Below the pieces are notes generated by a model. That model was not told the origin of the DNA and made no database searches. It saw nothing but the letters and a program-made list of their open reading frames with translations. The position numbers and the translations under genes are program-made. Source: Sphagnum magellanicum (taxonomy: Eukaryota > Streptophyta > Sphagnopsida > Sphagnales > Sphagnaceae). From it: a stretch of 64,000 nucleotides of DNA. Shown here in pieces: positions 42,180 through 54,759 of the stretch. The stretch spans positions 26,174,256 through 26,238,255 of the forward strand of contig CM038910.1 of NCBI GenBank assembly GCA_021904315.1, written 5' to 3'. Within the stretch, counting starts at the first letter, position 1, and each line of letters begins with the position of its first letter.

Positions 42180-45100
42180 GCTCTTCTTAAACCCCCAACC
42201 CGTGTTTTTTTTTTTTTTCAAGTTTTAGATATGGAAAGTTTGGTGAAATTTAATAAAATATTAGCAAATTTAGTCAAATTTACACTATAAAAAATAATAA
42301 TTCCCAATGTCTTTGTCTAAAAATGGCAAAATTTCACCAAAAAAATAAAGCAACATCGCCAGCTCAAAGGCAGATAGGCTAACATAATTGAGGAGCTAAT
42401 ATGAAAAAATATCAAGCACCAAATGCTCACCGAGCTGGAGTTTCTCACATTTATTTTGCTCAAGTTCTTGCTTTTTTTCCACACCAAGAAAAGGCAAGAA
42501 CTTGAGGGAAAAAAGTCCCTTTTGTTTGCCCGTCCTTGACACCAAGGATATAGGTCAGTGTCTTCGTGTCAAGGATCACCCAACAAAAATGGGGAGCAAG
42601 TTGATTGTACTTTGGCTGTTTGTCCTCACTACAAGATAGCTTGGGTTCCTACCAAGTATACATATGAGATTGATTAAAATTCACCCCTTGGGCTTTGGGC
42701 TACAAGATTAGATACTTTCTCTAAACAAGAGTACAGAAGGTGAATTGGTCAGCCACTCCTCACCAAGGACTGCAATAGGAGAAAACCCTTCAAACCCATT
42801 TAGATTCAAACACCTTGGATACCTGGTTTCCTAGTTCACCTGTCATAAACTTGCTGGCGGGCATTCTGTTTTGTGCACAAGGTAGGCCTTCATGGTGAGG
42901 CCTCCTACTAATATTGCAAGAGGGCCCACTGTACAAGCCCGCCTTCATAATTACTTCCAGTAATGCCATGCAACATGACATTATAATCCAGACCTTGGGC
43001 TTCACAGGCCTCAGTTCACAAGGTACAATGCTCTATGGCCATAGCATTACCCTACACAAAAGTTCGCAATGAGAAAAACCTGATCCTCGAAGCTCCATGA
43101 GCTTTTTCACATGTAGCACCAAAACCCTGATCCTTGAAGCTACACACATCTTATTAACAGATGTCTGATGACCAGCACCATCCGTGTACTAGAGAAGAGG
43201 CATAGAAAGCCAATTCATGAACTTTATTTGTTAGTAGGCAAGTCATGCAAAATCAAATGTAGGTAGTGACTCGAGAGCAGATAGGTTGCTAACTGAAGAA
43301 AAATTATTTGTCAGAATCAGCCTCAGCAGCCAATACTGAGTTCAAAATACTAGCTGCAAGAGAGCTGAATAAGCCACCCCTGCTTGTTGATGTCCTATTG
43401 AGATATACAAGTGCACATAAATCTTCTTCATGTTTAATGTAACGGACTGAAGATCCCACCCCTGCTCGAAGTGGGTGCATTTCAAATTTGTTGATGTCTC
43501 ATTGAGATATACAAGCGCACCTAAATCTTTTTCATGTTTCATGTAACTGACTAAAGATCATCACCAAATTTTGGAAAAACATTGTGGGGGCATGAACTCA
43601 CATTCATCACATGCAAAACTGCCTCATCTTATGCCACCACCTGCATTGAAATTGCAAATAATGAGAAAAAAATCCAAAGAACCACCAATGTTATGTAATC
43701 AAAGCCTATTGAATGACAAATACAAGGACCACAAGGACTAGGTAGGAGGGGTTAGCTAATCTGCCCAAAATTATCCTCTGGCATGAGAGCGAGCTTACCC
43801 ACTCAGCTTACCCACTCATGTGCTTCCCATGACCTAATTTAGAGACTGCTCCCCACCCTCCATGCATTCACAAATTTGGCTCACATCTTGTACTTCAAAC
43901 AACACACTTTGTGTACTAACACCACACGTTTAGGATGTTTCTTTTCTTTTGTAGTTGTGGGTGGGATGCAAGGAATGGATAGGTACATTATTTTTCTTTT
44001 TGCGTGTGTAATAAAAAATTTGTTAGTTTCATAACGAAACCGAGGTTTCAACTACCCCCACATGTGGCATTCTGTGCATGGTGGTGTTCAATTTCCCCAT
44101 ATTTCTTTCTGGTTGCCTACTTTTTGATGCGACCATTGAAGTTGGGATTGTTATGTTAGCCAGAGTTTTGTGTGAGAGTATTCTTACACATCTAATATGC
44201 TCCACTGGTAAATTAATTACTAGAGACGTGGCAATCAATGTTTGTTTTGCTCACAAATTTTGTCATTTCTTGACAAAAAAATAGGGAAATTTTCACAGAA
44301 TGTTGTTTTTTTCATGTGCCTCAGTTATTTCCCATAAACAGTGTAATTATTTGACTAATGTTGCTAATTTTTGGGAAATTGCCAAATTTGCAATATCACA
44401 AAATTGGGGGGAACCCTGGTGGTAGCCAATAGTTCATAACCCATTAGCCATCTGATTTCTGATGGGTTATGTATAGATTTGATCAACTGTGTATTTCGAT
44501 GAGCTCAAAAAAAAGCTTGGAAAACATGAAAGTGAGGTGAAAGAGTAGGTGGAAGAAAGCCCACATGGTTGGAAGGAAGCAATGGAAGAATTAAGATGTG
44601 AATGGAGAACCTAGGATTGTGAGAAATGAATCGTAATGAATAACATCCTTGTCTTATGACCCAATATTATTTAAGTAAACCGCTACTCTCTACTCTTGAA
44701 CACAGGTTTCTAGAGGCCTGAAGAAGCTCAGACTGAGGCTGCTGCAAGTATTACCACCCAACTTTAGATGGACTCATATTGCTTGCATCTTTTGTAGCAC
44801 TACCAAACACATGTCAACTAAAGAAAGACCACTAAACATTTGTACTGACAAATAATTTGTTAGTGCATTTGACATATGTTGAAGACTAACTAACCCAATT
44901 CAAGTGTGAAATCTATCAGCTTGCTTACACATGAAAAAATAGAAAATAAATTGTTATGCACAACAAAAAACTTTGCAAAATTTGACAACTATCATCTTTC
45001 ACACAAGAATTTTTCAAAAACTCAATTAGTCATACACACCAGCCTACAAATCTCCCCTTTAAACTAGTGTAACAAGAATACAAGCAACCTCACCCTGCAT

Positions 45101-45434
45101 GGAAATGCTGTCAAAAGGTGGGAGCAAATCTTCTTGGGTCTAGGCACACATAAACTAAAGTTTCAACATTGGCATTTGCTAGTTAACAAATTTTCAGTTC
45201 ACACACCATTGGGGGTAAAAAAAAAAGCACAAGACAAATGCACAAAACAAAAAACTGTTGGGTATGTACACCACCACCGCACTAAGTCAAGCTAATGCAC
45301 AAAACAAAATACTCTTTTCCACATACACCACCACACTAAGTCAAGCTAAGGCTCAATGGATCAAGAGCTTGAGCAAAGAGCTGTGTGATATTAAACTTCC
45401 CTTATGTTCTTGATGATCTTATGGCTTTTGAGTT
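42180..45434. other. Intergenic DNA of copy B, including the hAT empty site
   Basis: No gene is supported. The single AGCTACAC at 43,138-43,145 is the unoccupied target of the copy-A transposon. Positions 44,096-44,397 (302 bp) are absent from copy A and show no terminal repeats or target duplication, so a deletion in copy A is as likely as an insertion here. Confidence 0.6.
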
Positions 45435-45545
45435 GTGAGAAAGTCTAGGGTTTTGGTGACCCGAACAAAATCATCTGGCCTAATTTTGGGCCAAAAATCA
45501 GACTCAAAATCTGGCAAGGTTCAAATTTATTTTTTTGGCAGCACA

Positions 45546-48274
45546 ATGAGTTGGAACCAGCCAGAAAATTTGCATGTTCAGGCCCAGTTCTATAATTTGA
45601 GCCAAATAGTTGGCGTTTGGACAAGCCCATTGCAAGGGTTGAGGGTTCGCCTGGGTAACGTTAACTTGGCGTGGTTGTGGCGTTGGTGCGCTTGCACGCA
45701 GCTGGTGCGCCGTTGGCTACTCCGTCACCTCACGTTCTACCGCCTTCATGCCGCCTACTTCATGGTCTTGGCGTGCGTTGGCGCCGGCTTGTTGTGGTTG
45801 TGTCGTCGCCGGGAGCGCGTCGGCGGTAGCGATGGTGGCCCGAAGCTGCTCGACTGCGTCTTCGCTGCCGTCTCTGCGCTTACTGTCACCGGTTTGCTTA
45901 CTGTGCGAGTGCGGGATTTCTCCACTCTCGGGATGCTGGTGCTTCTCATTCTTATGGTTCTTGGAAGTCATGTTTTTACTTCGCTGCTTCCGCTCTACGT
46001 GCGTCGCTTTGACTTCTCTCGTATCAGCTCACACGATTTCGGTCCCGGGCTGATTCGCAGCTGTAGCGGTAAGTGTTGCGGGTGATATGACGCCATGAGC
46101 TTGTTGTTGTTTCCAAATTATCTTTTCTTCGTGATATACCAGCTTCTGCTGAGAGATCGGGTTCTGAAGAGAGCCGGCAATCTGAGGTTGTTGTGATTGT
46201 GGTTTTCCTCTTGAAGATTCACTGGAGATTAGCGTTTTGCCTGCTAATGCACTTGGTGAAAAACTACCAGCACACGCACTTGCGCAGATGGGTGATTCCG
46301 AAGAAGATGATGCTATTGATTCGGCTTCTCCGTTGCAGATCCGACGTAAGAGTGATCAGTAACGTTATTGTGTGCAATTTGTTGTAGTGAGCAGTGAGGA
46401 GCAATAAGGGATCTCTTTTTTTTAAATATCTTTATAGCTGGATTTGTATCGTCGGTGGAGCAGGGATTGATTGCTTATCATTGAGCTGTGTTCGCAGGTG
46501 CAGGTGATCAAGCCGGGACCTCCACCGCTGATCAGCCCTCGGCGGAGGACGTTGATGGTTTCGCATCTGCAGGGTCGCGGAAGAGAAGCTTACCTATAGC
46601 ATTGGGCGAAAGTCATTCAAATGCAGTTTCGAATGCGCAGATGATGCAGGCGCAATCAGCTCCAGGATCGCCGACTCACGAGCGTCAGCAGGCGGAAAAA
46701 CACTGTGATACACGACAGGTACAAGAAAAGTACCTAATTGCAGCATACATGTCGCTGGAGCACAAAGCATTGATCACACTGTGTTGGCTTGTTCCAGCTT
46801 ACTTCGTCGGTGTGCAGCTCTTGGGCTTTCTTGCCATCTCATGTTACATCGCTGTAGGGCCTCCGGAGGTTCGCGAGGTCCTCCAACGGGAAAGCGTAAA
46901 CGCCACCTTCTATGGGTTTTTCTCTACAATCGCTGCGTTCTCTAACGCAGGGATGACGCCTTTGGACGAGAATTTGATCTCGTTTCCGGACTCCGCTCTG
47001 CTTCTTCCGATGTCGATGCTGATCCTGTCTGGTAACACAATGTTTGCACCGAGCATGCGGTTCATCATCTGGTGTCTGTATCGTTGCACAAGAGAGGAAA
47101 ACCCACAGAAACAAGTCTACGAGTACCTGTTGACGTATCCGCGCAAGTGCTTCACTCACTTGTTTCCGCAAGTGCACACCGTGTGGCTGATCATCACCGT
47201 CGTTGCCTTCAATGCCATCGATTTCGTTACCTTTCGCTCTCTAGATTGGAATTCCGCGGCATTGAAAGGGATGAGAACAATGGACAAATTGATGGCCGGA
47301 TTGTTTCAATCGATCAACACGCGGAGTGCTGGCATGAATGTGTTCATCTTGCGCGAGCTTTCCGCCGCCACACTGCTCCTCTATGCCGCTATGATGTGTG
47401 TCTACTGCATCTTTCCCACCCGCATCCAGCTGCGAATTGATCTTTCAGCTCTTTCTCCAATTGCTAATCAAAAGTGTAATTTATGGTGTGCTTTGTTCGC
47501 AGGTACATCGCAGTCTATCCAGTGTTCCTCTCGCGACAGAACACTCGGGTTGCACCAGATGGCGTAGCTCTGTATTATGAATCAGACCTCTGCATTTACC
47601 GGACCAAAAGCTGGGAAACGGACCAGGTGCAAGACAACAAGTTGTCGGTGCAGTATAGGAAGCTACTCTCCCGCGATTCTGCGTACCTTTTCCTTTGCGT
47701 ACTTCTAATTTGCACACTGGAGACTAGAAGAATTTCCGCAGATCCTCTCAACTACTCCGTCTTCAACATTGTTTTCGAAGTTGTCAAGCAAGAAAATTAA
47801 GTCCTTCATTTCATTTTTCAGTTTCCAAATGGATTTTAAAGAACGTGCTGGATTCAGTATTCTGCTGCTACAATTTTACCATTCGAATTTGTTCACAGCT
47901 GCCAACGGGTTGTGGTGCGCAGTGCATATGGCAATGTAGGAATGTCAATGGGCTACAGTTGTGCACTAACCAAGGAAGAGAATGTCAGCCATAGCTGCGA
48001 AGATGTGCCATACAGCTTATCAGGAAAATGGAGTGCTAACTCCAAGATCCTGCTTATTGCCGTCATGCTGGTGGGGCGACATCGCGGATTGCCAGACAAC
48101 ATCGACTCTGCCATTATCTTACCTCACAATTTAACTACCAACATTTTAGACAACACTTCCATTTACAATCACAAGAAACTCAACTTCGTTCACAACCCTC
48201 CTGCTGTCAAGGATTCCCAGTCTTTTCACAATGCCTGTACAGAAGAACTATCTGTGAGAGTTTACTCTAACTGA
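45546..48274 (+). CDS. HKT: HKT-type K+/Na+ transporter (possible frameshift in exon 2)
   Basis: Exons: 45,546-46,068; 46,143-46,345; 46,498-47,395; 47,503-47,787; 47,923-48,274. Four pore loops are visible: SALTVTGLLT, FSNAGMTPLDEN, NTRSAGMNV and AYGNVGMSMGYSC. The filter glycines are at 45,891, 46,950, 47,331 and 47,939, giving Gly-Gly-Gly-Gly. The last exon has SGKWSANSK and GRHRGLP. HKTs are plasma-membrane Na+/K+ transporters. Phases fit (1, 1, 2, 2) except exon 2, which is 203 bp and shifts frame once near 46,190-46,215. Skipping exon 2 restores an open frame of 685 codons; one missing base would give 753. Intron 4 appears to be GC-AG. The 5' 142 bp lie inside the duplicated block, so the start is uncertain. 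Convergent with the reticulon gene. Confidence 0.85.
46143..46345 (+). other. HKT exon 2 with apparent 1-base deletion
   Basis: It begins after a good acceptor (ATACCAG) and reads SAERSGSEESRQSEVVV in the frame set by exon 1. It ends before a GTAAGA donor reading LEDSLEISVLPANALG and GDSEEDDAIDSASPLQIR in the frame used by exon 3. The two frames are offset by one base, and a stop in the second frame sits just before the switch. Both flanking introns are phase 1. It encodes part of an acidic cytosolic loop between the first and second pore units. Confidence 0.7.
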
Positions 48275-49093
48275 GCTTGCACTCATATGGACAGATCCAT
48301 GGAGACAAGACTAAGCAACGTGACGATCAAGTCAGAAAACGTGGTCATCACAGCATTCAACATTCAAAAGCAAGCCATGCAAAAGAATGCAATTGAGAGT
48401 CAATTCATCCAAGAAAAAGGCACCTCCACTGCACCCTTGGAAAACCCTATAAATTGATGCTTTATAGCTTTTACATTAGATTACTCTCCAGCAAGTTTAA
48501 TGCATAAGGAATGAGAGCATAGTGATGGACAAATTCTCTCTACATTGATGATCTCAGAACATAAGATTTCTGAGTTAGAACTTAGTTCAAAATTTGAACT
48601 TCATAGCTGGGTCATAAGACTTCAGAAAAGCAAACAAGAGTTTGAATCAGATTGAGAACAGAAAGTGCTCATCCCATAGGAAAAGATAACGAGTTACATG
48701 ATGTCTTACATCATTAACAAGAATAGAAGCAAACAAATGGAGTTATAAATAAGTTGTTCAGACTAGTCAAACTAGTGGTGAAAGCTGATCAGCTTTGAGT
48801 TTTGCAAACTATATACTAAGCACCCTGTTTACAAAAAGAAACTAAGTGCAAAATTTTGTGTAGTCTCCTGTAATAATCTCCCTGGTCATGTCAGAACACC
48901 TTGGTAAAATGCAGTCACCAATTTCAAAATTGGAAATAGAATCCTCTGCAAACTCAAAGACGACCATCTACAGAGAAAGCTTGCAGAACAGCTGCTGTTG
49001 GTCTATTATGAGGCAAACCCCCTGCAACACCTATAGCAGCACTCAAGGCATTTCCCCCACCCCATTCCAAAAATAAGGCATCAGACCTGAGGG
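48275..49093. other. Convergent 3' intergenic region
   Basis: About 820 bp separate the stop codons of HKT (+) and the reticulon (-). It should hold both 3' UTRs. A small + strand frame at 48,888-49,076 has no recognisable features. Confidence 0.6.
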
Positions 49094-50771
49094 CTACATC
49101 ACCTTCTTTTCCTTAACAACTGGTGCCCTGGGAATCTTGCTCAAGACTGCAGCGTGAATTGTCTCATACTGCTTGTGAACCTCATCACCCGCTACTTTTA
49201 CATAGTGGTCAATCACATCCTTGTACTGCTCATAAATGACTGGAAGTGTGTGGGACACCACAATAACTGTTCCAAAACCAAACATGTCAGTTTTCATCCT
49301 TGACTGTCAAGACAAAGGATTCTTTGACAGTTTATAGATCAGGATCTGTCAAGGATAAAAAAATATATCAAAACAATTTCTCCCATGTCAATGCCACCTC
49401 CTGCCTGAAGCGACCACTCCTCTTAGGGTTAAGGAACTTCCTTGATTCTAAGAGTTTGCAAGATGAATTATGTGCTCTTCCTGCAGCAAAAACAGAATGC
49501 ATCTGCTGCACAAGGGATACAGCATCTCCAAAGCTATTGGCAATAGGAGTACAGCAATCCAATGTGAAGAACAATTCAAGCTGCTTCATAAATAAGTGCA
49601 AGAAATCATGGTAATATACGTTACCAAACATTATGAGGACATGAAGAAAAAAATTCAGGTTGCGCAGATGGACTATTGCCAGAAACACACTAAAAGGCAG
49701 CAATGTGAAGTACCTATCCACATAAGGGTGAGGAAATGGAACCATGACCCAGCTGTTGCAACAAGCCACAATGCTCCAACCACCTGTCACATTCCCCAAT
49801 TCAGCCTCAGATGCGATAGCATTTCAAATACAAAGTTCTTAAAACCACTTTGGGACACATTACCTACTGAGAGGAAAGAATACCTTGATAAATAGTTTGA
49901 AATCCTTGCCAACAGCAATATCCTGGACAACATCCAGATAGTGATTGAGCTGTACACGAAGCCTGCTAGCTGTGCTGAGTACGAAATCCTCTGAGAGATG
50001 CAACTCTGGCACAGGAGGACCAGGCCTGTGTGACAACAAAACAAAATGTTGAGAATGACTTCTCACCCACACAAAACTCTTATTTTCCAAAGAATACAAA
50101 TACATACTCGTCCTATGCTTCAGCATTCCGGTTGAGAAAGCTCCACACATGGACACATATGCCCAAGACGGATCAAGAAGTTGTCTTCCAGGAAACAAGA
50201 GGCATGAGTTGCTAAAAACATATAGGAATATAAATGTGTCCCTACATCATCAGAAACGATCAGGATCCAGTACCTGTTCAATACCGATGCCACGTTTGTC
50301 CATACAAAGAGGGCACCGATGAACAAGAGAAGGGCGTTGGAGACAAGGGAAACCAAGGAGTACTGCAAGTGCTCCAGCAAGTACCACAATAGCGTCGAAC
50401 CAGCAAGAAGGGATACAGCGAGCTTCCTTTCCCTCCATAGTAGCACATCAGCAACTACAAACACGCCATAATGTAGCCAGGAGTTAGAAGAGATTTCCAA
50501 TCAGACATGCTTCATCCTTCAGATACGGAACATCTGCCTAAGAGAGGAGAGGGGACTCTTAGACCTAGAACTCAAGAAAATAATAGAAGGAGGTCTCACT
50601 TCGTCCACCACCAAGAAGCTCGTGCACGGACTTCTCCCTGCCGAAGGACCGGGGTGCTGTTGCGTATCTTTCCGAAGGGGCTGATGCTGAGGCAGGAACC
50701 TTCGAAAAGCTGTTGAGCACGGAATGCATAGCGTTGGCCGCCATTGCTGAGACATCCGCGTGTTCAGACAT
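49094..50771 (-). CDS. RTNLB: Reticulon-like protein B
   Basis: Five coding exons on the minus strand: 50,771-50,600; 50,454-50,274; 50,025-49,884; 49,783-49,714; 49,266-49,094. Phases agree throughout and give 245 aa, the usual size for plant RTNLB proteins. The reticulon homology domain is clear: FGREKSVHELLGGG, ADVLLWRERKLAVS, two long hydrophobic hairpins (SLVSNALLLFIGALFVW and GALWLVATAGSWFHFLTL), then PVIYEQYKD, and a lysine-rich end KEKKVM that could retain it in the ER. Reticulons bend and stabilise ER tubules from the cytosolic leaflet. The start chosen is the Met before SEHADVS; an in-frame upstream exon could extend it. Confidence 0.92.
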
Positions 50772-51464
50772 GGTTGCAAAGAACTTTCTTGATCCTCTGG
50801 AAATCACAAACTATGAAATCCCACTGCAGCATCGTTGATACACGTACAAAAAACAAGATTCCAAAAGTCAGTGGCAAACTCCATGACTCAACCGCTTCAA
50901 ATCTTAACAGCTATATTACTTGACGCATTCAAATAAAGCTTCGATAGAGCATAGGAAGCGCGCTGCAAAATGACCATCAACGAGTCCTTAAAGCATCAGA
51001 CACGATGAAAAGGCTTGAAGGACACGACATATCGACAAGCAAAATGGACAAAAAAGAGACTGGGACGAAGCGGCTACGAATGTCAGAAATCCAAGTGAAT
51101 GCAACCGACGGCGCATCAATGTAGACCTTGCATTTGAAAGGCGCTGGAGCATGCTAGCAATACTTAACCAGACCAGCTCAATATCCAACACCAGTCATCG
51201 TGACCACAGAAAGCTTAAAGTCAGGTCTTTACCTTGACAGAAAACAATAAGACACCTCTGAAAACATAATCTTCGTCTAAGTGGGATATTCCTACAAGCA
51301 ACATTATAGCCATGTCCTAATCACGGCAGATCATCAAGACCAACGACTGCACAAAACCGACAACCTCGATCTACACAACAAATAAGCCCCAAAACCTGGA
51401 GAATGTGGGTCTAATCACAGTTCACTACCTCCCCCATTTCAAAGAGCGGATTTGAGGGACATAC

Positions 51465-51688
51465 CTAGGTTGCGAATACGACAACTCGGCGAGAGAGGAG
51501 AAGACGTGTTTGGAAAGGAACTTATCAAGCTCGGGCTGTGCGACACACAGGGAGAAGACCAGAAAACACACTTTGGGAACAAAGAGACCAGCCAGCACCA
51601 AAAGAAGAACCCGCAACGCCCTCGACCAATAATAGCCGTCCAATGAAACCCCTAGAGCATCTCTACCGTTGAAACGAAGTCCTACCAA
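51465..51688 (-). other. Possible upstream exon of the reticulon gene
   Basis: A minus-strand open frame from the ATG at 51,688 runs to a consensus donor (CCTAG then GTATGT) after 51,465. An acceptor (TTTCCAG) precedes 50,796. Joining them keeps the frame open into the reticulon exon (phase 2), adding about 85 residues that include a hydrophobic stretch RVLLLVLAGLFVPKVCFLVF. It may equally be 5' UTR with an accidental open frame; plant reticulons normally lack such an extension. Confidence 0.35.
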
Positions 51689-52400
51689 ACATCCCCGGCT
51701 CTACTACACCACCGGTATACATCCGTTTCCACTTTCGGGACCTCGTTCCGACCCTCTTCCAGATGACGGCATCTCATTCTCTAACCGAACCTGAACTCCC
51801 GGTCATGGACCACCTTATTGTCGGTCGAACGAAATTTGAATTTCAGCCGTCCGATTCATCCCTCGCATCAAATTTTCATCCTGTGTCCGCAGACTCCACT
51901 GTCCGGTTCGAAGATGGGGTCGCGCGTTAACGTCGCCTCATTTTACCATCGCGTCCCAAAACTCCTGAGACCTCGTTCAGGATCTGGTTTAAGTTCACGC
52001 CTTGCCATTCGCCGGTTTCGACATCCCGTTCCCGCGCTTTTTGTCGTACCAGTTACCCGGGGGTTTATTTATTACGGGATTTGAATCAGGAGAGTTAAGG
52101 TGCCGTCGATTTGAGATCTGACAAAGAGGGACGGCCCAGATGTGCTACTGGCAAGAGTGGGACGGATGGGGTCCGTCCGATTACCTGACTGTCCTCTTGA
52201 ATCAGACCCAATCTGACGCCTGGGATTTCCTGAGTTTTGAATGTTTTATTACTTTACCAAGTCCTATGCCTTTGTCACTTGGAACAAATATGACACGGTT
52301 CTTACATGGCACTATAGGGTAAAGAGTTCCATCGCCGAACACAGGCTGGTCACCGAGCATCCACTTAGTGCGGCAGCCCGCCTACGCTAAAACAATCAAA
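51689..52400 (-). promoter_or_regulatory. GC-rich upstream region of the reticulon gene
   Basis: CpG-containing, GC-richer sequence (for example GGGGTCGCGCGTTAAC near 51,915) lies directly upstream of the reticulon leader and ends abruptly at about 52,400, where AT-rich DNA begins. It probably contains the promoter. No specific element can be named. Confidence 0.35.
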
Positions 52401-54399
52401 ACATTTCTTATGGGCGTTCGCCCTTTAACCTATCACCAAACGCTTGGTTGAAAATAATTTTGTTCTAAGTTTTTCATATTGCTGACCACTCATCAAGTTT
52501 TAGTACTTGATCTTATGGATTTTGGTGGCCATATTTGTAAAAAATTTGAATAAATTTACAAAGAATCGTTTGATGATGGATGATTAAGTAAATTTCATTA
52601 TGGAAAGGAGGAAACATGAATTACTTTCAATGTTTGGTTATAGGGAAAAATTGGGCCAATTTTTCAAGGGTCCTAGTTTGGTGTGGAAGTGAAAGCTTGA
52701 TGATAAGCAATTGGATTGAACAATACAAGGAAAAGAAATTTGGTGATGTGGTCTACAAGTCATGTTAAATAGCACACAATTGACCATAGATAAGGATTAG
52801 GATTTACAAGAATCCAATGAATACTCAAATCTTATACATTAATTGGGGAAACCTTTATAATTTTGTGCACATCCCATTCTTGCCAAAAACTAAAGGCACC
52901 AAATTCACAAGGCAATGTTGCAAATCTACATACATAATTCATTCTTACGAATAAATAAGCAAAGAAATTTAGTATGTTAAAGCTTTCAACTTGTGAGAGA
53001 GTTAACCTCAAGTCATTTATCAAGGTTTTAAGAGCATAGGGCTAGACCAGTAGAGGCCAACCAAGATAGGAATAAAGAACTTTAGATAAAAAACACAAGT
53101 CCTAACATATTAACAAGAACAAACTCTGCAATTTAGAATAGCCAAAAAAGAACTTTAAGAGCTAGATCAAGGAACTACACGCACTAAGTAGCCAAAGAGG
53201 AACTACATGAGTTTGATCATCAACAATCAAATCCTAGCATTGTTAAAGAAGAGAGAAAAAACCAAATTTCAAGGATGGATGCAAAGTGGCATCTAGGAAG
53301 GGATGCAATAGATGAATTTTACAATCAAAAGTTCGAGAAGTCTTTATGTTGTCTTTGGATACATAGTTCTATAATTCTTAAGTACAATATATGTACCCAT
53401 AAGAGAGGTAGATTTCTTCAAGCTCCAAGAAACTGTAATTTGTTATACATACCTACTACTTACACAAAGACAGTTGATCAAAATTTAGTATGGTCAAACT
53501 TTGAAGAGTTTTGTGCATCCGTCACAAGTTTCAAACAGCTAAAGGCATATGCATTTCACACTTACCTTAATCTTTCACATTCTCTTTAGATGTGTTTGAA
53601 AACATGATTTATGTGGTGGTGGCATTAAAAAGGTCGTGTTTAAATGGACATTAGTTGAATATTATAAACATTTTCAAATAAGTTATTTATGTTAACAATC
53701 CTTGGATAATTTTTGGTTTTGTAACAACCTCCATAACATGCAAAATGATGATAAAACCAATTTGTAGGAATTCCAACAAACAACTTGTACTTTGAGCACT
53801 TGAAGTTGAACACCTAAATTGTACATTGTTTGTAATAAAAAGTCAACAAAGGTTGGTAATTTTGTTGGTTACACCTTCATCTTTAAGCTCAACATGTAAT
53901 ATCAAATCCAAGTAACAAATTTGCCTATTCAAGTAGCCAATTGAAGCAAGCGAATGAAACAACAAAATTGAAGTAAATATGTAGACTAAGGTCATAAATC
54001 CATAGCTAAAAACTCATGGTCACCTATAACTAATGTCCATAATTAAGTATTGCAGTTTTCAAAACATCATCTCCTCATCTATGTAGGGTGGTAAATAGAA
54101 AGTTTGAACACAAATAGAAGATTGGACGCATGGGAAATCATTTTGGTGCATAAGCCTGATGGTCATGCGTCAAGTTTTGAAATATTCAATACCAATTATG
54201 AACATTAAAAGTCATGATTGCTTTGCATAGGACATCCTTTCAACACATTGAATGAACCAATGGCGTTGCATGGCATTAATGGAACAATGGAACTCACAAG
54301 GAAATGTGATGTTTCAATGGCACATGTGTCATTAAATAATACTCATAATGTGTCTAAGGTAAGTTGTTCAACACAAGTTCACATGAGTGATTTTTTTTT
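52401..54399. other. AT-rich intergenic DNA
   Basis: No gene is recognised. A 104-codon + strand frame at 53,275-53,589 has no family features and no supporting context. Confidence 0.5.
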
Positions 54400-54759
54400 C
54401 TCATATACTTTTGCATGATTAATAGCCATGAAAAATCCTTGTTGCACAACAAGCCCTATTTTCTTTCTACCATCAATGGTTCCAATTTTGGCTTTAATGT
54501 CATCTTCTTAGCTCTTATATTTCACCTCAAACTTTTCAAACATCCACCCAAGTTCTTCATCCACTTGTTATATAGAAACATCATGGATTAAGTCTTTTGC
54601 ATCCTTGAAATATCTTTGTAATTTTGTTAAAATTTCCCACTTGTTAAACCATCCCAATTTGCAATCCCTTTCCAAGTTTGAATGTAGTTTTGGGTCAACC
54701 CCTATATCCAAATTGTGGGATGTTGGCATTTGATTCAACATAATCAAAATGTTGCACAT
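54400..54759 (-). pseudogene. Decayed reading frame of unknown family
   Basis: From 54,759 downward the minus strand reads coding-like sequence (RDCKLGWFNKWEILTKLQR, then a TAA, QVDEELGWMFEKFEVKYKS, a TAA, then EDDIKAKIGTIDGRKKIGLV) in one frame. Removal of two ochre codons would give about 120 continuous residues. I do not recognise the family; a transposable-element or host pseudogene is possible. Confidence 0.35.

Noticed and set aside
45435-45545. HKT start at 45,435
   Set aside because: That codon is GTG, not a normal plant nuclear start. The first in-frame ATG is at 45,546.
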